From contig JAHREJ010000008.1 in assembly GCA_021733645.1 (NCBI GenBank), forward strand, positions 44,266 through 108,265: a DNA stretch of 64,000 bases, read 5' to 3'. Made by a program: the position numbers and the translations under genes. Below are positions 8,156 to 18,203 of the stretch, piece after piece (the stretch's first letter is position 1; each line of letters starts with the position of its first letter). The DNA is from Bacillus subtilis subsp. subtilis (GTDB taxonomy: Bacteria > Pseudomonadota > Gammaproteobacteria > Xanthomonadales > Xanthomonadaceae). Below the pieces are notes generated by a model, which worked only from the letters and a program-made list of their open reading frames with translations, had not been told where the DNA came from and made no database searches.

Positions 8156-9373
8156 ATGTCGATGATCGCCGCCCTGCCCCGTACCACCACGCCCCTGCTG
8201 CTGTTGTTCGCCTGCGCCGCCGGACTCAGCGTGGCCAACGTCTATTACGCCCAACCCTTGCTGGACGCCCTGGCCGCAGACCTGCATATCGGCACCGCGC
8301 GGATCGGCGCGGTGATCGCCGCGACCCAGCTCGGCTCGGTGATCGCCCTGTTGTGGCTGGTGCCGCTGGGCGACCGGCACGAACGCCGGCGTCTGATGGC
8401 GTTGCAGAACATGGCGCTGGTGCTGGCGCTGCTGGGCGTGGCCAGCGCCGGCAGCGCCACTGCATTGCTGCTGGGCATGCTGGTGGTGGGCCTGCTTGGC
8501 ACCGCGATGACCCAGGGGTTGATCGCCTATGCCGCGGCCGCGGCCCATCCACACGAACGCGGCCGCGTGGTCGGTGCCGCCCAGGCCGGGGTGGTGATCG
8601 GGCTGCTGCTGGCGCGGGTGGTGGCCGGTGGCGTGGCCGACCTGGGGGGCTGGCGCGCGGTGTATGGGGTGTCGGCCGGGTTGATGGTACTCAGTGGCGC
8701 GGTGCTGTGGCTGCGCCTGCCGCGGCTGCCAGTGCCGGTTGCACCCCCGCGCGCGTCCTTGCTGGCGTTGCTGCGTCAGCAGCCGGTGCTGCGCCGGCGC
8801 GGGGTGCTCGGGCTGCTGCTGTTCACCGCGTTCGGGTTGTTCTGGAGCACGCTGGCCCTGCCGTTGGGCGCGCCGCCTTATGCACTCAGCCACACCGCGA
8901 TCGGCGCGTTCGCGCTGGTGGGGCTGCTGGGGGCGTTGGCTGCGGCGCGCGCGGGGCATTGGAGCGACCACGGCCATGCCGAACGGATCAGCCTGGTCGC
9001 GCTGCTGGTGTTGCTGTTGAGCTGGGCACCCTTGGCGGCGTTGCCGTTGCACCTGGGCTGGCTGGTGCTGGGCGTATTGCTGCTGGATCTGGCAGCGCAG
9101 GCGCTGCATGTGACCAACCAGAGCCTGATCCTGGCCGCCGCACCCGATGCGCAGGCGCAGGTGATTGCCGCCTACATGCTGTTTTATGCCGCCGGCAGCG
9201 GCCTGGGCGCGGTGCTGGGCAGTGCGCTGTATGCCACGCAGGGGTGGCTCGGGGTATGCGTGGCCGGGGCGACGGTGTCGGTGCTGGCACTGGGTGCCTG
9301 GGCGCTGATGCGCCCCGCTCAACCGTCCCGGCAGCAGGGCCAGCGTAGCGGTGGCTGCCGTCCCGGTGGATGA
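8156..9373 (+). CDS. MFS transporter (12-helix exporter)
   Basis: Inner-membrane major facilitator of 405 residues. The N-terminal helix carries ANVYYAQPLLDALA, characteristic of the YnfM/arabinose-efflux-like exporters, and loop 2-3 has the motif-A form LVPLGDRHERRRLM. Twelve hydrophobic segments can be traced with the usual central cytoplasmic loop near residues 185-205. ATG codons at 8156 and 8162 are both possible and no clear ribosome-binding site exists because the operator abuts the start. Divergence from hxlR implies inducible efflux of an unknown compound. The last 15 residues are hydrophilic and may be unstructured. Confidence 0.88.
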   Translation: MSMIAALPRTTTPLLLLFACAAGLSVANVYYAQPLLDALAADLHIGTARIGAVIAATQLGSVIALLWLVPLGDRHERRRLMALQNMALVLALLGVASAGSATALLLGMLVVGLLGTAMTQGLIAYAAAAAHPHERGRVVGAAQAGVVIGLLLARVVAGGVADLGGWRAVYGVSAGLMVLSGAVLWLRLPRLPVPVAPPRASLLALLRQQPVLRRRGVLGLLLFTAFGLFWSTLALPLGAPPYALSHTAIGAFALVGLLGALAAARAGHWSDHGHAERISLVALLVLLLSWAPLAALPLHLGWLVLGVLLLDLAAQALHVTNQSLILAAAPDAQAQVIAAYMLFYAAGSGLGAVLGSALYATQGWLGVCVAGATVSVLALGAWALMRPAQPSRQQGQRSGGCRPGG

Positions 9374-9419
9374 AGCGTTCATCACCCCGGCTGGGTTCAA
9401 CATGGCCGCGCGCAGATCA

Positions 9420-9435
9420 TTAGCATTTTTACTAA
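9420..9435. promoter_or_regulatory. LexA (SOS) box of the imuA-imuB-dnaE2 operon
   Basis: TTAGCATTTTTACTAA fits the TTAG-N6-TACTA box known for LexA of Xanthomonadaceae. It lies 114 bp before imuA and 58 bp before a short leader ORF, with no other gene between. Its presence upstream of the mutasome genes, which are SOS-controlled in all studied relatives, supports the assignment. Confidence 0.85.
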
Positions 9436-9493
9436 TTGGCGGTAGGATTGTCGGTCTCAGCCTTTGACACCCGCGCTGCCGATACTCGCCGCC

Positions 9494-9550
9494 ATGCCCC
9501 GCCCTGCCGCCCGTTTTTGCCTGCACCTGCCCTTCCGGGAGGTGTGCTGA
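9494..9550 (+). CDS. Possible 18-aa leader peptide upstream of imuA
   Basis: A short frame encodes MPRPAARFCLHLPFREVC and ends with TGA at 9548-9550, whose last base is the first base of the imuA ATG (TGATG). The imuA ribosome-binding site GGGAGG is inside this frame. Such an overlap allows termination-reinitiation. There is no strong ribosome-binding site for the leader itself, so translation is uncertain. Confidence 0.3.
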   Translation: MPRPAARFCLHLPFREVC

Positions 9551-10167
9551 TGGGCGCGGTGCTGGCCTTGGACCAGGTGCTGGAAACCCGCCAGGTGTGG
9601 CGCGGCAGCCCGCGCTCGACCCTGCCGGCCAATGCCCGGCACCCGACCGGCCACCCGGCCCTGGACGCGCGCCTGCCCGGGGGCGGCTGGCCCCCGGCGG
9701 CGCTGTCGGAGGTGCTGCTGGCTGCGCCTGGCCAAGGCGAACTGGCGTTGGTGTGGCCGACCCTGGCGCGACTGAGCCAGCTGCAACAGACCGTGGTGCT
9801 GATCGCCCCGCCCTACCTGCCGCATGCCCCGGCCTGGGCCGGGGCCGGGCTGGCCTTGAGCCAGTTGCAGGTGGTCCGGGCCAACCCGCGCGATGCCCTA
9901 TGGGCAGCCGAACAATGCCTGCGCTCGGCCGCCTGCGCGGCGGTGTTGTGCTGGCCACAACAGGCCGACGACCGCGCCCTGCGCCGGCTGCAGGTCGCCG
10001 CTGAAACCGGCCAATGCCTCGGGTTTGCCTTCCGCGACCTGCGCCAGGCGCGCAATGCCTCGCCGGCACCGCTGCGGTTGCAGTTGGAGAACGGCCAGGT
10101 ACGCGTGCTCAAGTGCCGCGGTGGCACGGCCCCGGCGCAGCCGTTGCCACTTGCGCTGGCGCATTGA
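9550..10167 (+). CDS. imuA: Translesion synthesis-associated protein ImuA
   Basis: RecA-fold-related accessory protein of 205 residues, first gene of the imuA-imuB-dnaE2 mutasome cassette that carries out error-prone lesion bypass after DNA damage. It has the family's opening HPTGHPALDARLPGGGWPPAALSEVL (given here only as a landmark near residues 31-55), then a RecA-like beta/alpha region (TVVLIAPPYLPHAPAW, AAVLCWPQQADDRALRRLQ). The ATG at 9550 follows GGGAGG and gives the usual length. A LexA box is 114 bp upstream. In many xanthomonads a lexA2 gene precedes imuA; none is present here. Confidence 0.9.
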   Translation: MGAVLALDQVLETRQVWRGSPRSTLPANARHPTGHPALDARLPGGGWPPAALSEVLLAAPGQGELALVWPTLARLSQLQQTVVLIAPPYLPHAPAWAGAGLALSQLQVVRANPRDALWAAEQCLRSAACAAVLCWPQQADDRALRRLQVAAETGQCLGFAFRDLRQARNASPAPLRLQLENGQVRVLKCRGGTAPAQPLPLALAH

Positions 10168-10177
10168 GCGCCCCGCC

Positions 10178-11593
10178 ATGCACTGGGCCTGCCTGCTGTT
10201 GCCACACCTCGCCCTGGACGCGGCGCTGCGCCAGCAGCCCGATCCGGGCGCACCGCTGGTGCTGCTCAGTGGCCCGGCCCAGCGCCGCGTGCTGCATGCG
10301 GTGAGCCCCTCGGCCCGGCAGTTGGGGCTGCGCCGCGGCATGCTGCTGTCGACCGCGCAGGTACTCACCCGCGACATGCTCACCGTCGAACATGACCCGC
10401 GCGCCGAACAGGCCACCCGGGAATTGCTGGCCAGTTGGCTGTACAGCACCAGTTCGCAGGTCAGCCTGGCCTTCCCGCATGCGCTGGTGCTGGAAATCGG
10501 TGCCAGCCGTGCCTTGTTCGGCGATTGGCCGACAATCGAAAAGCGCCTGTGCGATGGCTTGCAGGACCTGGGCTTCCGGCACCGGCTGGTGGCCGCGCCG
10601 AACCCGCATGCGGCCTGGGCGTTGACCCGCGTGCATGCGCGGCTGGGGGTGGAGGCCAGCCAGCTGGACGCCACCCTGGCCCAGTTGCCGATCGAGCGCA
10701 GCGGGCTGCCAGCCGAGGCGGTCACGGTATTGGCGCGTTCGGGCCTGCGTACGCTGGGCGCGGCCTTCCAGTTACCGCGCGACAGCCTGGCGCGGCGTTT
10801 CCCGCCGACGGTGCTGGCGCACCTGGATGCACTGCGCGGGATCAGCACGCCCCTGCTGCGTTATTACCAGCCACCGGACCGCTTCGAGGCGCGCATCGAG
10901 TTCGATTACGAAATCGAATCCACCCAGGCCCTGTTGTTCCCGCTGCGCCGGCTGACCGGCGACCTGGCTGCATTCCTGTGTTCGCGCGATGGCGGCGTGC
11001 AGCGCTTCGATCTGTGGTTTGAACACGACCAGCATCCGGACACCCGCCTGAGCATCGGCCTGCTCGCGCCCGAACGCGATGCGGCGATGCTGTTCGAGCT
11101 GGCGCGCAATCGTATCGACCACCTGCCACTGCCCGCCGGCAGCCGTGGCCTGCGGCTGCAGGCCGAGCACCTGCCTCCGTTCGTGCCGGCCGCGCGCGAC
11201 CTGTTCGACCCACGCCCACAGCAGGCGATGCCGTGGGAACAGCTGCGCGAACGGCTGCGCGCGCGGCTCGGCGATGACGCCGTGCAGGGCCTGGGGCTGC
11301 GCGCCGAACACCGCCCCGAACGCGCCAGTGGCACGGCCCATGCGGCACCCAACGGCCCGCCGCCGGCGCTGCCACTGCGCCCGGGCTGGCTGCTGCCCCG
11401 CCCGCAGCCGCTGCTGGATCCGCACCTGCGCATCCTGTCCGGCCCGGAACGGATCGAATCGGGCTGGTGGGACGAAGGCGATATCCGCCGCGACTATTAC
11501 GTGGTGGAAACCGGCCAGGGCCAGCGTGGCTGGGCCTATACCAGCGCCGACGGGCGCGGCGGGCCGTGGATGCTGCACGGCTGGTTTGCATGA
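10178..11593 (+). CDS. imuB: Y-family polymerase-like protein ImuB
   Basis: Protein of 471 residues related to Y-family DNA polymerases but without the acidic catalytic triad in the visible motifs, as is normal for ImuB, which acts as a scaffold that recruits DnaE2 to the sliding clamp. Landmarks: [19 protein letters not shown] at the start, [19 protein letters not shown] (fingers/palm-like) and [17 protein letters not shown] helix-hairpin-helix-like region ([14 protein letters not shown]) follows near residue 190. A candidate clamp-binding sequence was not sought by calculation. It starts 10 bp after imuA and its stop overlaps the dnaE2 ATG. Confidence 0.92.
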   Translation: MHWACLLLPHLALDAALRQQPDPGAPLVLLSGPAQRRVLHAVSPSARQLGLRRGMLLSTAQVLTRDMLTVEHDPRAEQATRELLASWLYSTSSQVSLAFPHALVLEIGASRALFGDWPTIEKRLCDGLQDLGFRHRLVAAPNPHAAWALTRVHARLGVEASQLDATLAQLPIERSGLPAEAVTVLARSGLRTLGAAFQLPRDSLARRFPPTVLAHLDALRGISTPLLRYYQPPDRFEARIEFDYEIESTQALLFPLRRLTGDLAAFLCSRDGGVQRFDLWFEHDQHPDTRLSIGLLAPERDAAMLFELARNRIDHLPLPAGSRGLRLQAEHLPPFVPAARDLFDPRPQQAMPWEQLRERLRARLGDDAVQGLGLRAEHRPERASGTAHAAPNGPPPALPLRPGWLLPRPQPLLDPHLRILSGPERIESGWWDEGDIRRDYYVVETGQGQRGWAYTSADGRGGPWMLHGWFA

Positions 11594-14500
11594 GCGCCGC
11601 CCTGCCCGATTACGCCGAACTGCATTGCCTGTCGGCCTTCAGTTTCCAGCGCGGCGCTTCCATTGCCGAGGAGTTGTTCGCCCGTGCCAAGGGCCAGGGC
11701 TACCGTGCCCTGGCCATCACCGACGAATGCTCGCTGGCCGGCATCGTGCGCGCCTGGCAGGCCGCCAGGAAGCATGCGCTGGCGCTGATCACCGGCGCCG
11801 AATTCCAGCTGGAGGACGGCCCCAAACTGGTGCTGCTGTGTACCGACCTGGCCGCCTATGCCGGCCTGTGCCAGCTGATCACCACCTGCCGCCGGCGCGC
11901 GCCCAAGGGCGAGTACCGCTGCCTGCGCGACGATTTCGAGATGCTGCCCGACAGCCTGCTGTGCCTGTGGCTGGACCCTGTCCCCAACCCCGACGATGCC
12001 GCCTGGCTGCAGGCACGCTTCGCCCAACGCCTGTGGCTGGCGGTGGAGCTGCACCGCCAGGCCGACGATGCGCCGCGGCTGGCCGCACTGCAGCGTTTCG
12101 GCCACGAACACGGGATCCCGTTGGTGGCCAGCGGTGATGTGCACATGCACCTGCGCCGGCGCCGCGCCCTGCAGGACACCCTTACCGCGATCGCCCACCA
12201 CTGCACCATCGCCGAGGCCGGCTGGCGCCTGTTTCCCAATGGCGAGCGGCACCTGCGTACCCGCCAGGCACTGGCCGCGCTGTACCCGCCGGAGCTGCTG
12301 GAGGAAACCCTGCACATCGCCGCGCGCTGCCACTTCGACCTCAAGCAGCTGCAGTACACCTACCCGCGCGAGCTCATTCCGGCCGGGCACGATCCGGCCA
12401 GCTGGCTGCGCAAACTGGTCGAGGACGGCATGCAATGGCGCTGGAAGAAAGGGGCCAGCGCCAGGCAGCGCGTGCAGATCGAACACGAGCTTAAGTTGAT
12501 CCACACAAAACAGTACGAGTCCTACTTCCTCACCGTGCACGACATCGTGCGCTTCGCGCGCAGCCAGCAGATCCTGTGCCAGGGCCGCGGTTCGGCGGCC
12601 AATTCGTCGGTGTGCTACGTACTGGGCGTCACCGAGATCGACCCCAGCGACATGGAACTGCTGTTCGAGCGCTTCATTTCCGCCGAGCGCGATGAGCCGC
12701 CGGACATCGACATCGATTTCGAACACGAACGCCGCGAGGAAGTGCTGCAGTACGTGTTCAACCGCTACGGCCGCGAACGTGCCGCGCTTACCGCCGTGGC
12801 GATCAGCTACCGCGGGCGCAGCGCGGTGCGCGACGTGGCCCGCGTGCTGGGCCTGCCGCCGGACCAGGTCAACGAACTGGCCGCCTGCCTGGACCGCTGG
12901 AGCAGCCACGAACCCCTGCCCGAGGCACTGCGCGAGCGCGGCTTCGACCCGGACACCCCGCTGATGCGGCGGGTGGTGGCACTGACCGCCGAGCTGGTCG
13001 ATTTCCCGCGCCACCTGTCCCAGCATCCGGGCGGTTTCGTGATTTCCGAACACCCCCTGTCCACCCTGGTGCCGGTGGAGAACGCGGCCATGCCCGATCG
13101 CACCGTGATCCAGTGGGACAAGGACGACCTGGACGCCACCGGGCTGATGAAGGTCGACTGCCTGGCGCTGGGCATGCTCACCGCCGTGCGCAAATGCCTG
13201 GCGATGCTGCACGCGCATGGCGCGCCGTTGATGGGCATGGCGCAGATTCCACCCGACGATGGCCCCACCTACGACATGATCTGCCGCGCCGACACCCTGG
13301 GCGTGTTCCAGATCGAATCGCGCGCGCAGATGGCGATGCTGCCGCGCATGCAACCACGCAATTTCTACGACCTGGTGATCGAAGTGGCGATCGTGCGCCC
13401 CGGCCCGATCCAGGGCGACATGGTGCACCCTTATCTGAATCGACGAAAGAAACTCAAGGAAGAAGGCATCGAGGAGATCGACTACCCGCCCGCGCTGGAA
13501 AAAGTATTCAAGCGCACCCTTGGCGTGCCGCTGTTCCAGGAACAGGTGATGCAGCTGGCCGTGGCCGCCGCCGATTTCAGCCCGGGCCAGGCCGATGCGC
13601 TGCGCCGCTCGATGGCCGCGTGGAAACGTCATGGCGGCCTGGAGCCACACCGCGACAAGCTGCTCGCCGGCATGGCCCGCAACGGCTACAGCCGCGAGTA
13701 TGGCCAACGGCTGTTCGAGCAGATCAAGGGCTTTGGCAGTTACGGTTTCCCGGAAAGCCACGCGGCCAGCTTCGCGCTGATCACCTATGTCAGCTGCTGG
13801 CTCAAGTGCCACCATCCGTCGGCGTTTGCCGCCAGCCTGATCAACAGCCAGCCGCTGGGTTTCTACACCCCCGACCAGATCCTGCAGGACGCGCGCCGCC
13901 ACGGCGTGCCGGTGTTGCCGGTGGACGTGCGCCACAGCGACTGGGACTGCACGCTGCTGCCGCCCACCGCGCCGGGCCGCCCGTTCGGCATCCGCCTGGG
14001 ACTGCGCCTGATCGACGGCTTCAGCAAAGCGGTGGCCGGCGCGCTGGTGCAGGCGCGCACATGCCTGCCCTTTGACAGCGTGGCCGACCTCAGCCAGCGC
14101 GCCCGGCTGGACCGCCGCCACCAGGGCCTGCTGGCCGATGCCGGCGCATTGAAGGGCTTGAGCGGGCATCGCCATCGCGCGCGCTGGGAGGTGTCCGGCG
14201 TGGAGAAGCCGCTGCCGCTGTTCGACAGCGTGCGTGCCACCGTCGAAACCAGCGTGCCCTTGCCGCTGCCCAGTGCGTTGGAAGACATGCAGGCCGATTA
14301 CAACAGCACCGGCACCACCCTGGGCCGGCACATGGTGGCCTTCATCCGTGCGCAGCTGCGCCAGCGCCGCTGCCAGCGCTCGGACGAACTGACTGCGGTG
14401 CCGCATGGGCGCAACGTGCGGTTCGCCGGGCTGGTGCGCATGCGCCAGCGCCCGCAGACCGCCAGCGGCGTCACCTTTTTGACCCTGGAAGACGAATGCG

Positions 14501-14691
14501 GCATGGTCAACGCCGTGGTCTGGCGCAAGATCGCCGACCGCCAGCATCGCGTGCTGGTGGAAGCCCGGATGATGCAGATCGATGGTCGGCTGGAACGCGT
14601 GGATGGCGTGCAACACCTGATCGTGCGGCAGATGCACAACATCGATGAACTGATCGAAGGCGTGCGTACGCACAGTCGCGATTTCCATTGA
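11590..14691 (+). CDS. dnaE2: Error-prone DNA polymerase DnaE2
   Basis: C-family DNA polymerase of 1033 residues, the catalytic subunit of the SOS mutasome. An N-terminal PHP domain (about 8-210) is followed by the palm with the catalytic aspartates in PPDIDIDF (about D372, D374 and possibly D376), the [22 protein letters not shown] fingers region, and the conserved [12 protein letters not shown] and [15 protein letters not shown] segments. A C-terminal OB-fold ([18 protein letters not shown]) completes it. DnaE2 lacks the C-terminal tail that binds epsilon and tau in DnaE1. The ATG at 11590 overlaps the imuB stop (ATGA), indicating translational coupling. Confidence 0.96.
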   Translation: MSAALPDYAELHCLSAFSFQRGASIAEELFARAKGQGYRALAITDECSLAGIVRAWQAARKHALALITGAEFQLEDGPKLVLLCTDLAAYAGLCQLITTCRRRAPKGEYRCLRDDFEMLPDSLLCLWLDPVPNPDDAAWLQARFAQRLWLAVELHRQADDAPRLAALQRFGHEHGIPLVASGDVHMHLRRRRALQDTLTAIAHHCTIAEAGWRLFPNGERHLRTRQALAALYPPELLEETLHIAARCHFDLKQLQYTYPRELIPAGHDPASWLRKLVEDGMQWRWKKGASARQRVQIEHELKLIHTKQYESYFLTVHDIVRFARSQQILCQGRGSAANSSVCYVLGVTEIDPSDMELLFERFISAERDEPPDIDIDFEHERREEVLQYVFNRYGRERAALTAVAISYRGRSAVRDVARVLGLPPDQVNELAACLDRWSSHEPLPEALRERGFDPDTPLMRRVVALTAELVDFPRHLSQHPGGFVISEHPLSTLVPVENAAMPDRTVIQWDKDDLDATGLMKVDCLALGMLTAVRKCLAMLHAHGAPLMGMAQIPPDDGPTYDMICRADTLGVFQIESRAQMAMLPRMQPRNFYDLVIEVAIVRPGPIQGDMVHPYLNRRKKLKEEGIEEIDYPPALEKVFKRTLGVPLFQEQVMQLAVAAADFSPGQADALRRSMAAWKRHGGLEPHRDKLLAGMARNGYSREYGQRLFEQIKGFGSYGFPESHAASFALITYVSCWLKCHHPSAFAASLINSQPLGFYTPDQILQDARRHGVPVLPVDVRHSDWDCTLLPPTAPGRPFGIRLGLRLIDGFSKAVAGALVQARTCLPFDSVADLSQRARLDRRHQGLLADAGALKGLSGHRHRARWEVSGVEKPLPLFDSVRATVETSVPLPLPSALEDMQADYNSTGTTLGRHMVAFIRAQLRQRRCQRSDELTAVPHGRNVRFAGLVRMRQRPQTASGVTFLTLEDECGMVNAVVWRKIADRQHRVLVEARMMQIDGRLERVDGVQHLIVRQMHNIDELIEGVRTHSRDFH

Positions 14692-14706
14692 TGCCGCGCA
14701 GCAACA

Positions 14707-14722
14707 CGTGACCAACTTCACG
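14707..14722. promoter_or_regulatory. CRP/Clp-like palindrome
   Basis: CGTGACCAACTTCACG has the GTGA-N6-TCAC core bound by CRP-type regulators, including Clp of xanthomonads. It lies about 100 bp before the GTG of the membrane protein at 14809, with a TATTGT hexamer near 14774 as a possible -10. The site is symmetrical but deviates from TGTGA-N6-TCACA at the outer bases. Function is inferred. Confidence 0.35.
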
Positions 14723-14808
14723 AACACTGCAAATACAGACTTCCCCGACTGGTGTCGCAATCAGACCTTGCGGTATTGTCGCGAGCTTCCAAGGATCTGG
14801 AGCCGCCC

Positions 14809-15315
14809 GTGTCCCGCGCACTCACCGTCACCACGCTGGTTGTCTCCAGCCTCGCGCTTGTCGTCTCCGCCTGGACCGCCGTGCGCCTGCACCAGACCCA
14901 GGCCCACGACCGGGTCATCACCGCCCGCGGCCTGGTCATCCAGGACAGCAACGGGCAGGCCCGGGTGATTCTTGGCGCACCGGTCCCCGATCCGCTCAGC
15001 AAGGGGGTGTCGCAGGGGCCGCGCGCCTCGCCACTGTCCGGCCTGATCCTGCTCGGCGCCGATGGGTCCGAACGCGGCGGCTACGGCACTGCCGACGTCG
15101 GCGATGAAGCCATGCTCACCCTGGACGATGCCAGCGGCACCACCGAAGTATTCAAGGTCACCGCCAATCCCGACCGCGGCGCCACCCTGGTGATCAAGCA
15201 CCAGAACAGCACCGGCGCCATGCTCACCTCATGGCAGGGCAAGCCGGAACTGATCTTCGTCGGCGACAACGGCCAATCGCACTACGTGCGCCCCAGTACC
15301 CCCAGCGCCCCCTGA
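14809..15315 (+). CDS. Hypothetical single-pass membrane protein
   Basis: Unrecognised protein of 168 residues. One transmembrane helix at about residues 6-26 (TTLVVSSLALVVSAWTAV) is followed by a periplasmic beta-rich domain with repeated turns of the type GLVIQDSNGQARVILGAP and DDASGTTEVFKVTANPDRGA, reminiscent of a small beta-propeller-like or bactofilin-like strand pattern. The GTG at 14809 is chosen because GGAG precedes it by 6 bp; a GTG at 14752 is in frame but lacks a site. Its last 34 bp overlap the end of the convergent MocR gene. Confidence 0.65.
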   Translation: MSRALTVTTLVVSSLALVVSAWTAVRLHQTQAHDRVITARGLVIQDSNGQARVILGAPVPDPLSKGVSQGPRASPLSGLILLGADGSERGGYGTADVGDEAMLTLDDASGTTEVFKVTANPDRGATLVIKHQNSTGAMLTSWQGKPELIFVGDNGQSHYVRPSTPSAP

Positions 15316-16604
15316 CGCTCCAGCGCCTGGCGCAGATCCAACGCAAGACGCCGCGCATCGCCGGCAGCCAGCATCGCCGTGGTGATACGCAGGCCGTGCA
15401 CACCCGGCTGCACCGCAAACACCTCGCCGCCGCGCAGCTGCCAGCCACGCTGCGCCAAGGCCAGCACCAGCGGCTGGCTGTCGCCGGCCAGCGGCAGCCA
15501 CAGGTTCAGCCCATCCATCACCGCCGGCGTGGCGATGCCCTGCTCGCCCAGTGCCTGCTGCAGCCCCCGGCAGCGCTGCGCATAGTCACGTCCGGCCTTG
15601 GCAACCCGTGCCATCACCCGCGCCGAGCCCAGCGCCGCTGCCGCCGCGTCCTGCAACAGGTGGCTGACCCAGCCGGTGCCGGGGGCCATGCGCAGGCGCA
15701 GGCGCGCGGCGGTGTCGGCATCGCAGCCCAGCACTGCCAGGCGCAGGTCCGGCCCGAGTGCCTTGGACAGCGAACGCACCAGCGCCCAGCGCGGCCTGCC
15801 CGGGGCGATCACCGAGTGGTACGGCTGCTGCGACAACAATGCGAAATGATCGTCCACCAGCACCAGCACCTGTCGATGCCGCTCCAGCACCTGGCGCAGT
15901 TCACGCGCGCGGCGCTGGCTGAGGCTGGCACCGGTCGGGTTGTGCGCGCGCGGGGTCAGCAGCACCGCACCTGCGCCGGCCTCCAGCGCCGCCGCCAGCG
16001 ACGACGGCAGCATGCCGTACTCGTCGATGGCCACCGGCAGCGTGGCGTGACCGCCCGCGCGCAGCGTATTGAGGCTGCCCAGAAAGCACGGATTCTCCAC
16101 AGCCACGCGGTCGCCGGGCACCAGCCAGCTGCCCAGCACCCGTTCGATCGCATCGACCGCGCCGTGGCTGAGTTCCAGCGCGTACCCGGGCGGGCAATCC
16201 CGGTCCAGCTGCGCGCGCGCCAAGCGCTCCAGCGGTGGCTCGATGGTGGGCGCACCGTACAGGCGCGGTGCCCGCACCGGCAACAGCGCGCGCAGGTCCG
16301 GCAGCCACTGCGGGTCGGGGTTGCCGCTGGACAGGTCGTGCAATGCCGAACCGCCCGCACTGCCCTCCTGGGCGCCGGCGGTGGGCGGTGCGGTCACCAC
16401 GGTGCCGCGTCGGCCCTGGGTCTGCGCCAGCCCGGCCGCATCAAGGCGCTTGTAGGCGGCAGCCACCGTATTGCGGTTGATCTGCAGCTGCAGCGCCAGT
16501 TCACGCACCGGTGGCAGCAGCTGGCCCGGCGCCAGTGCTCCGCTGAGGATCTGCTGGCGGATGCTGTCGAACACCGTGCTGGCGGTTTGGCCGGTGATTT
16601 TCAT
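15282..16604 (-). CDS. MocR-type (GntR/aminotransferase) regulator, PtsJ-like
   Basis: Chimeric regulator of 440 residues: an N-terminal GntR winged helix (about 1-70, with LPPVRELALQLQINRNTVAAAYKRL in two parts) joined to a fold-type I aminotransferase-like domain (about 90-435). The PLP lysine is visible in RSLSKALGPDLRLAVLG. MocR proteins sense pyridoxal phosphate or amino-compound adducts. It is divergent from yggS, a PLP-homeostasis gene, so a role in vitamin B6 metabolism similar to PtsJ/PdxR is the best inference. Its 3' end overlaps the convergent gene by 34 bp. Confidence 0.85.
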   Translation of the reverse strand: MKITGQTASTVFDSIRQQILSGALAPGQLLPPVRELALQLQINRNTVAAAYKRLDAAGLAQTQGRRGTVVTAPPTAGAQEGSAGGSALHDLSSGNPDPQWLPDLRALLPVRAPRLYGAPTIEPPLERLARAQLDRDCPPGYALELSHGAVDAIERVLGSWLVPGDRVAVENPCFLGSLNTLRAGGHATLPVAIDEYGMLPSSLAAALEAGAGAVLLTPRAHNPTGASLSQRRARELRQVLERHRQVLVLVDDHFALLSQQPYHSVIAPGRPRWALVRSLSKALGPDLRLAVLGCDADTAARLRLRMAPGTGWVSHLLQDAAAAALGSARVMARVAKAGRDYAQRCRGLQQALGEQGIATPAVMDGLNLWLPLAGDSQPLVLALAQRGWQLRGGEVFAVQPGVHGLRITTAMLAAGDARRLALDLRQALERQGALGVLGRT

Positions 16605-16692
16605 TTTGTCCTATGCCAATATATGGATCGTCCCGGGACAGTGTTGCACGTGCCGGACCGCAGGTGCAGCCGCCCACGCTTCTGGAGCCCCC

Positions 16693-17472
16693 ATGCCCAT
16701 CGCACGCCCCGACTGGCCACAGGCCACCACCGTTGACGAGATTCGCCACAACCTGGACGTGGTGCGCCAACGCATCGCGCGGGCCTGCGCACGGGCCGGC
16801 CGCGATCCAGCCAGCGTGCGCCTGCTGCCGGTCAGCAAAACCGTCGAAGAAGCACGGCTGCGCCTGGCTTGGCAGGCCGGTTGCCTGGAACTGGGCGAAA
16901 ACAAGGTGCAGGAAGCCCAAGGCAAGGCCGAAGCGATGGCCGACCTGCCGGTGCGCTGGTCGCTGATTGGCCACCTGCAGACCAACAAAGCGCGCCATGT
17001 CGCACGTTTCGCCAGCGAATTCCAGGCACTGGACAGCCTGCGCGTGGCCCAGGCGCTGGACCAGCGGCTGGCGCTGGAGCAACGCACGCTGGAGGTGTTC
17101 GTGCAGGTCAATACCTCCGGTGAGGCCAGCAAATATGGCCTGGACCCGATCGAGGTCGCCGACTTCGTGCAGCAGTTGCCGGCCTTCCCCCAACTGCGCG
17201 TGCGCGGGCTGATGACCCTGGCACTGTTGTCTTCCAACCCCGAGCAGGTGCGCCCGTGCTTCGTGCGGCTGCGCGAACTGCGCGAGCGGCTGCGCCCCAC
17301 GCTGCCGGCCGGGATCAGCCTGGAGGAATTGTCGATGGGCATGTCCGGCGATTTCGAGATCGCCATCGAGGAAGGCGCCACCGTGGTCCGCGTGGGGCAG
17401 GCGATTTTCGGTGCGCGCTCCACCCCGGACAGCGTCTACTGGCCCACGCCTGCACCGGAGCCCTCGCCATGA
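16693..17472 (+). CDS. yggS: YggS/PLPBP family PLP-homeostasis protein
   Basis: Cytoplasmic PLP-binding protein of 259 residues with an alanine-racemase-like TIM barrel, non-catalytic and involved in pyridoxal phosphate homeostasis. The PLP lysine lies in LLPVSKTV (about residue 44), and the family motifs LGENKVQEAQGK, WSLIGHLQTNKAR and LSMGMSGDFEIAIEEGAT are present; the last binds the PLP phosphate. GGAG precedes the ATG. It is the first gene of a tightly packed operon with the amidotransferase and a small ORF, each overlapping by ATGA. Confidence 0.93.
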   Translation: MPIARPDWPQATTVDEIRHNLDVVRQRIARACARAGRDPASVRLLPVSKTVEEARLRLAWQAGCLELGENKVQEAQGKAEAMADLPVRWSLIGHLQTNKARHVARFASEFQALDSLRVAQALDQRLALEQRTLEVFVQVNTSGEASKYGLDPIEVADFVQQLPAFPQLRVRGLMTLALLSSNPEQVRPCFVRLRELRERLRPTLPAGISLEELSMGMSGDFEIAIEEGATVVRVGQAIFGARSTPDSVYWPTPAPEPSP

Positions 17473-18203
17473 GCACGCCCCGCCGCTGCGCCGTGGCCAT
17501 CCAGCACGTGGGCTTTGAAGATTGCGGCACGCTCGCCCCGCTGCTGGCCGAGCGTGGCTGGCAACTGCAGACGCTGCAGGCCGGCATTGATGCGCTGGAT
17601 GCCGCCGAAGACGCCGCGCTGCTGATCGTGCTCGGTGGGCCGATCAGCGCCAACGACACCCCCCATTATCCGCATCTGCACCGGCTGCATGCCCTGTTGC
17701 GCTCACGGCTGGCTGCGCAGCGGCCCACCCTGGGCATCTGCCTGGGCGCCCAGCTGATCGCCGCCGCACTGGGCGCCCGGGTGGTAGCGATGGGCGCCAG
17801 CGAAATCGGCTTTGCGCCGCTGTCGCTGACCGACGCCGGGCTGGCCTCGCCCCTGCGCGCGCTGGTCGGTATTCCGGTGCTGCACTGGCATGGCGACACC
17901 TTCAGCCTGCCCACGGGCGCGCAGCGGCTTGCCGCAACCCCTGCCTGCGCGCAGCAGGCGTTTGCCATCGGTACGCATGTACTGGCCTTGCAATGCCATG
18001 CCGAAGTGGATGCCACCGGCATCGAAAGCTGGCTGATCGGCCACGCCGACGCGCTGCACCGCGATGGTATCGATCCCTGCACGCTGCGCGAACAGGCCAG
18101 CCGCTACGCCGCGCCGCTGGCAGCGGCCGCCCGCGATCTTTTCGGCCACTGGCTGGACGCACTGCCGCTGCCCACCGCGGCAGCCGAGGCGGCGCGCGCA
18201 TGA
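17469..18203 (+). CDS. Class I glutamine amidotransferase-like protein
   Basis: Protein of 244 residues with a complete class I glutaminase triad: Cys91 in TLGICLGAQL, His177 and Glu179 in QCHAEVD. It is a stand-alone GuaA-type amidotransferase domain; partners and the acceptor substrate are unknown. The ATG overlaps the stop of yggS (ATGA), and its own stop overlaps the ATG of the next small gene. Co-translation with yggS suggests a link to PLP, glutamine or gamma-glutamyl compounds, which is inference only. Confidence 0.88.
   Translation: MSTPRRCAVAIQHVGFEDCGTLAPLLAERGWQLQTLQAGIDALDAAEDAALLIVLGGPISANDTPHYPHLHRLHALLRSRLAAQRPTLGICLGAQLIAAALGARVVAMGASEIGFAPLSLTDAGLASPLRALVGIPVLHWHGDTFSLPTGAQRLAATPACAQQAFAIGTHVLALQCHAEVDATGIESWLIGHADALHRDGIDPCTLREQASRYAAPLAAAARDLFGHWLDALPLPTAAAEAARA

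Noticed and set aside
11536..14760. Large minus-strand ORF of 1074 codons opposite dnaE2
   Set aside because: It is the antisense of a well-recognised gene; its composition (His, Gln, Val and Gly rich) is typical of a GC-driven shadow.
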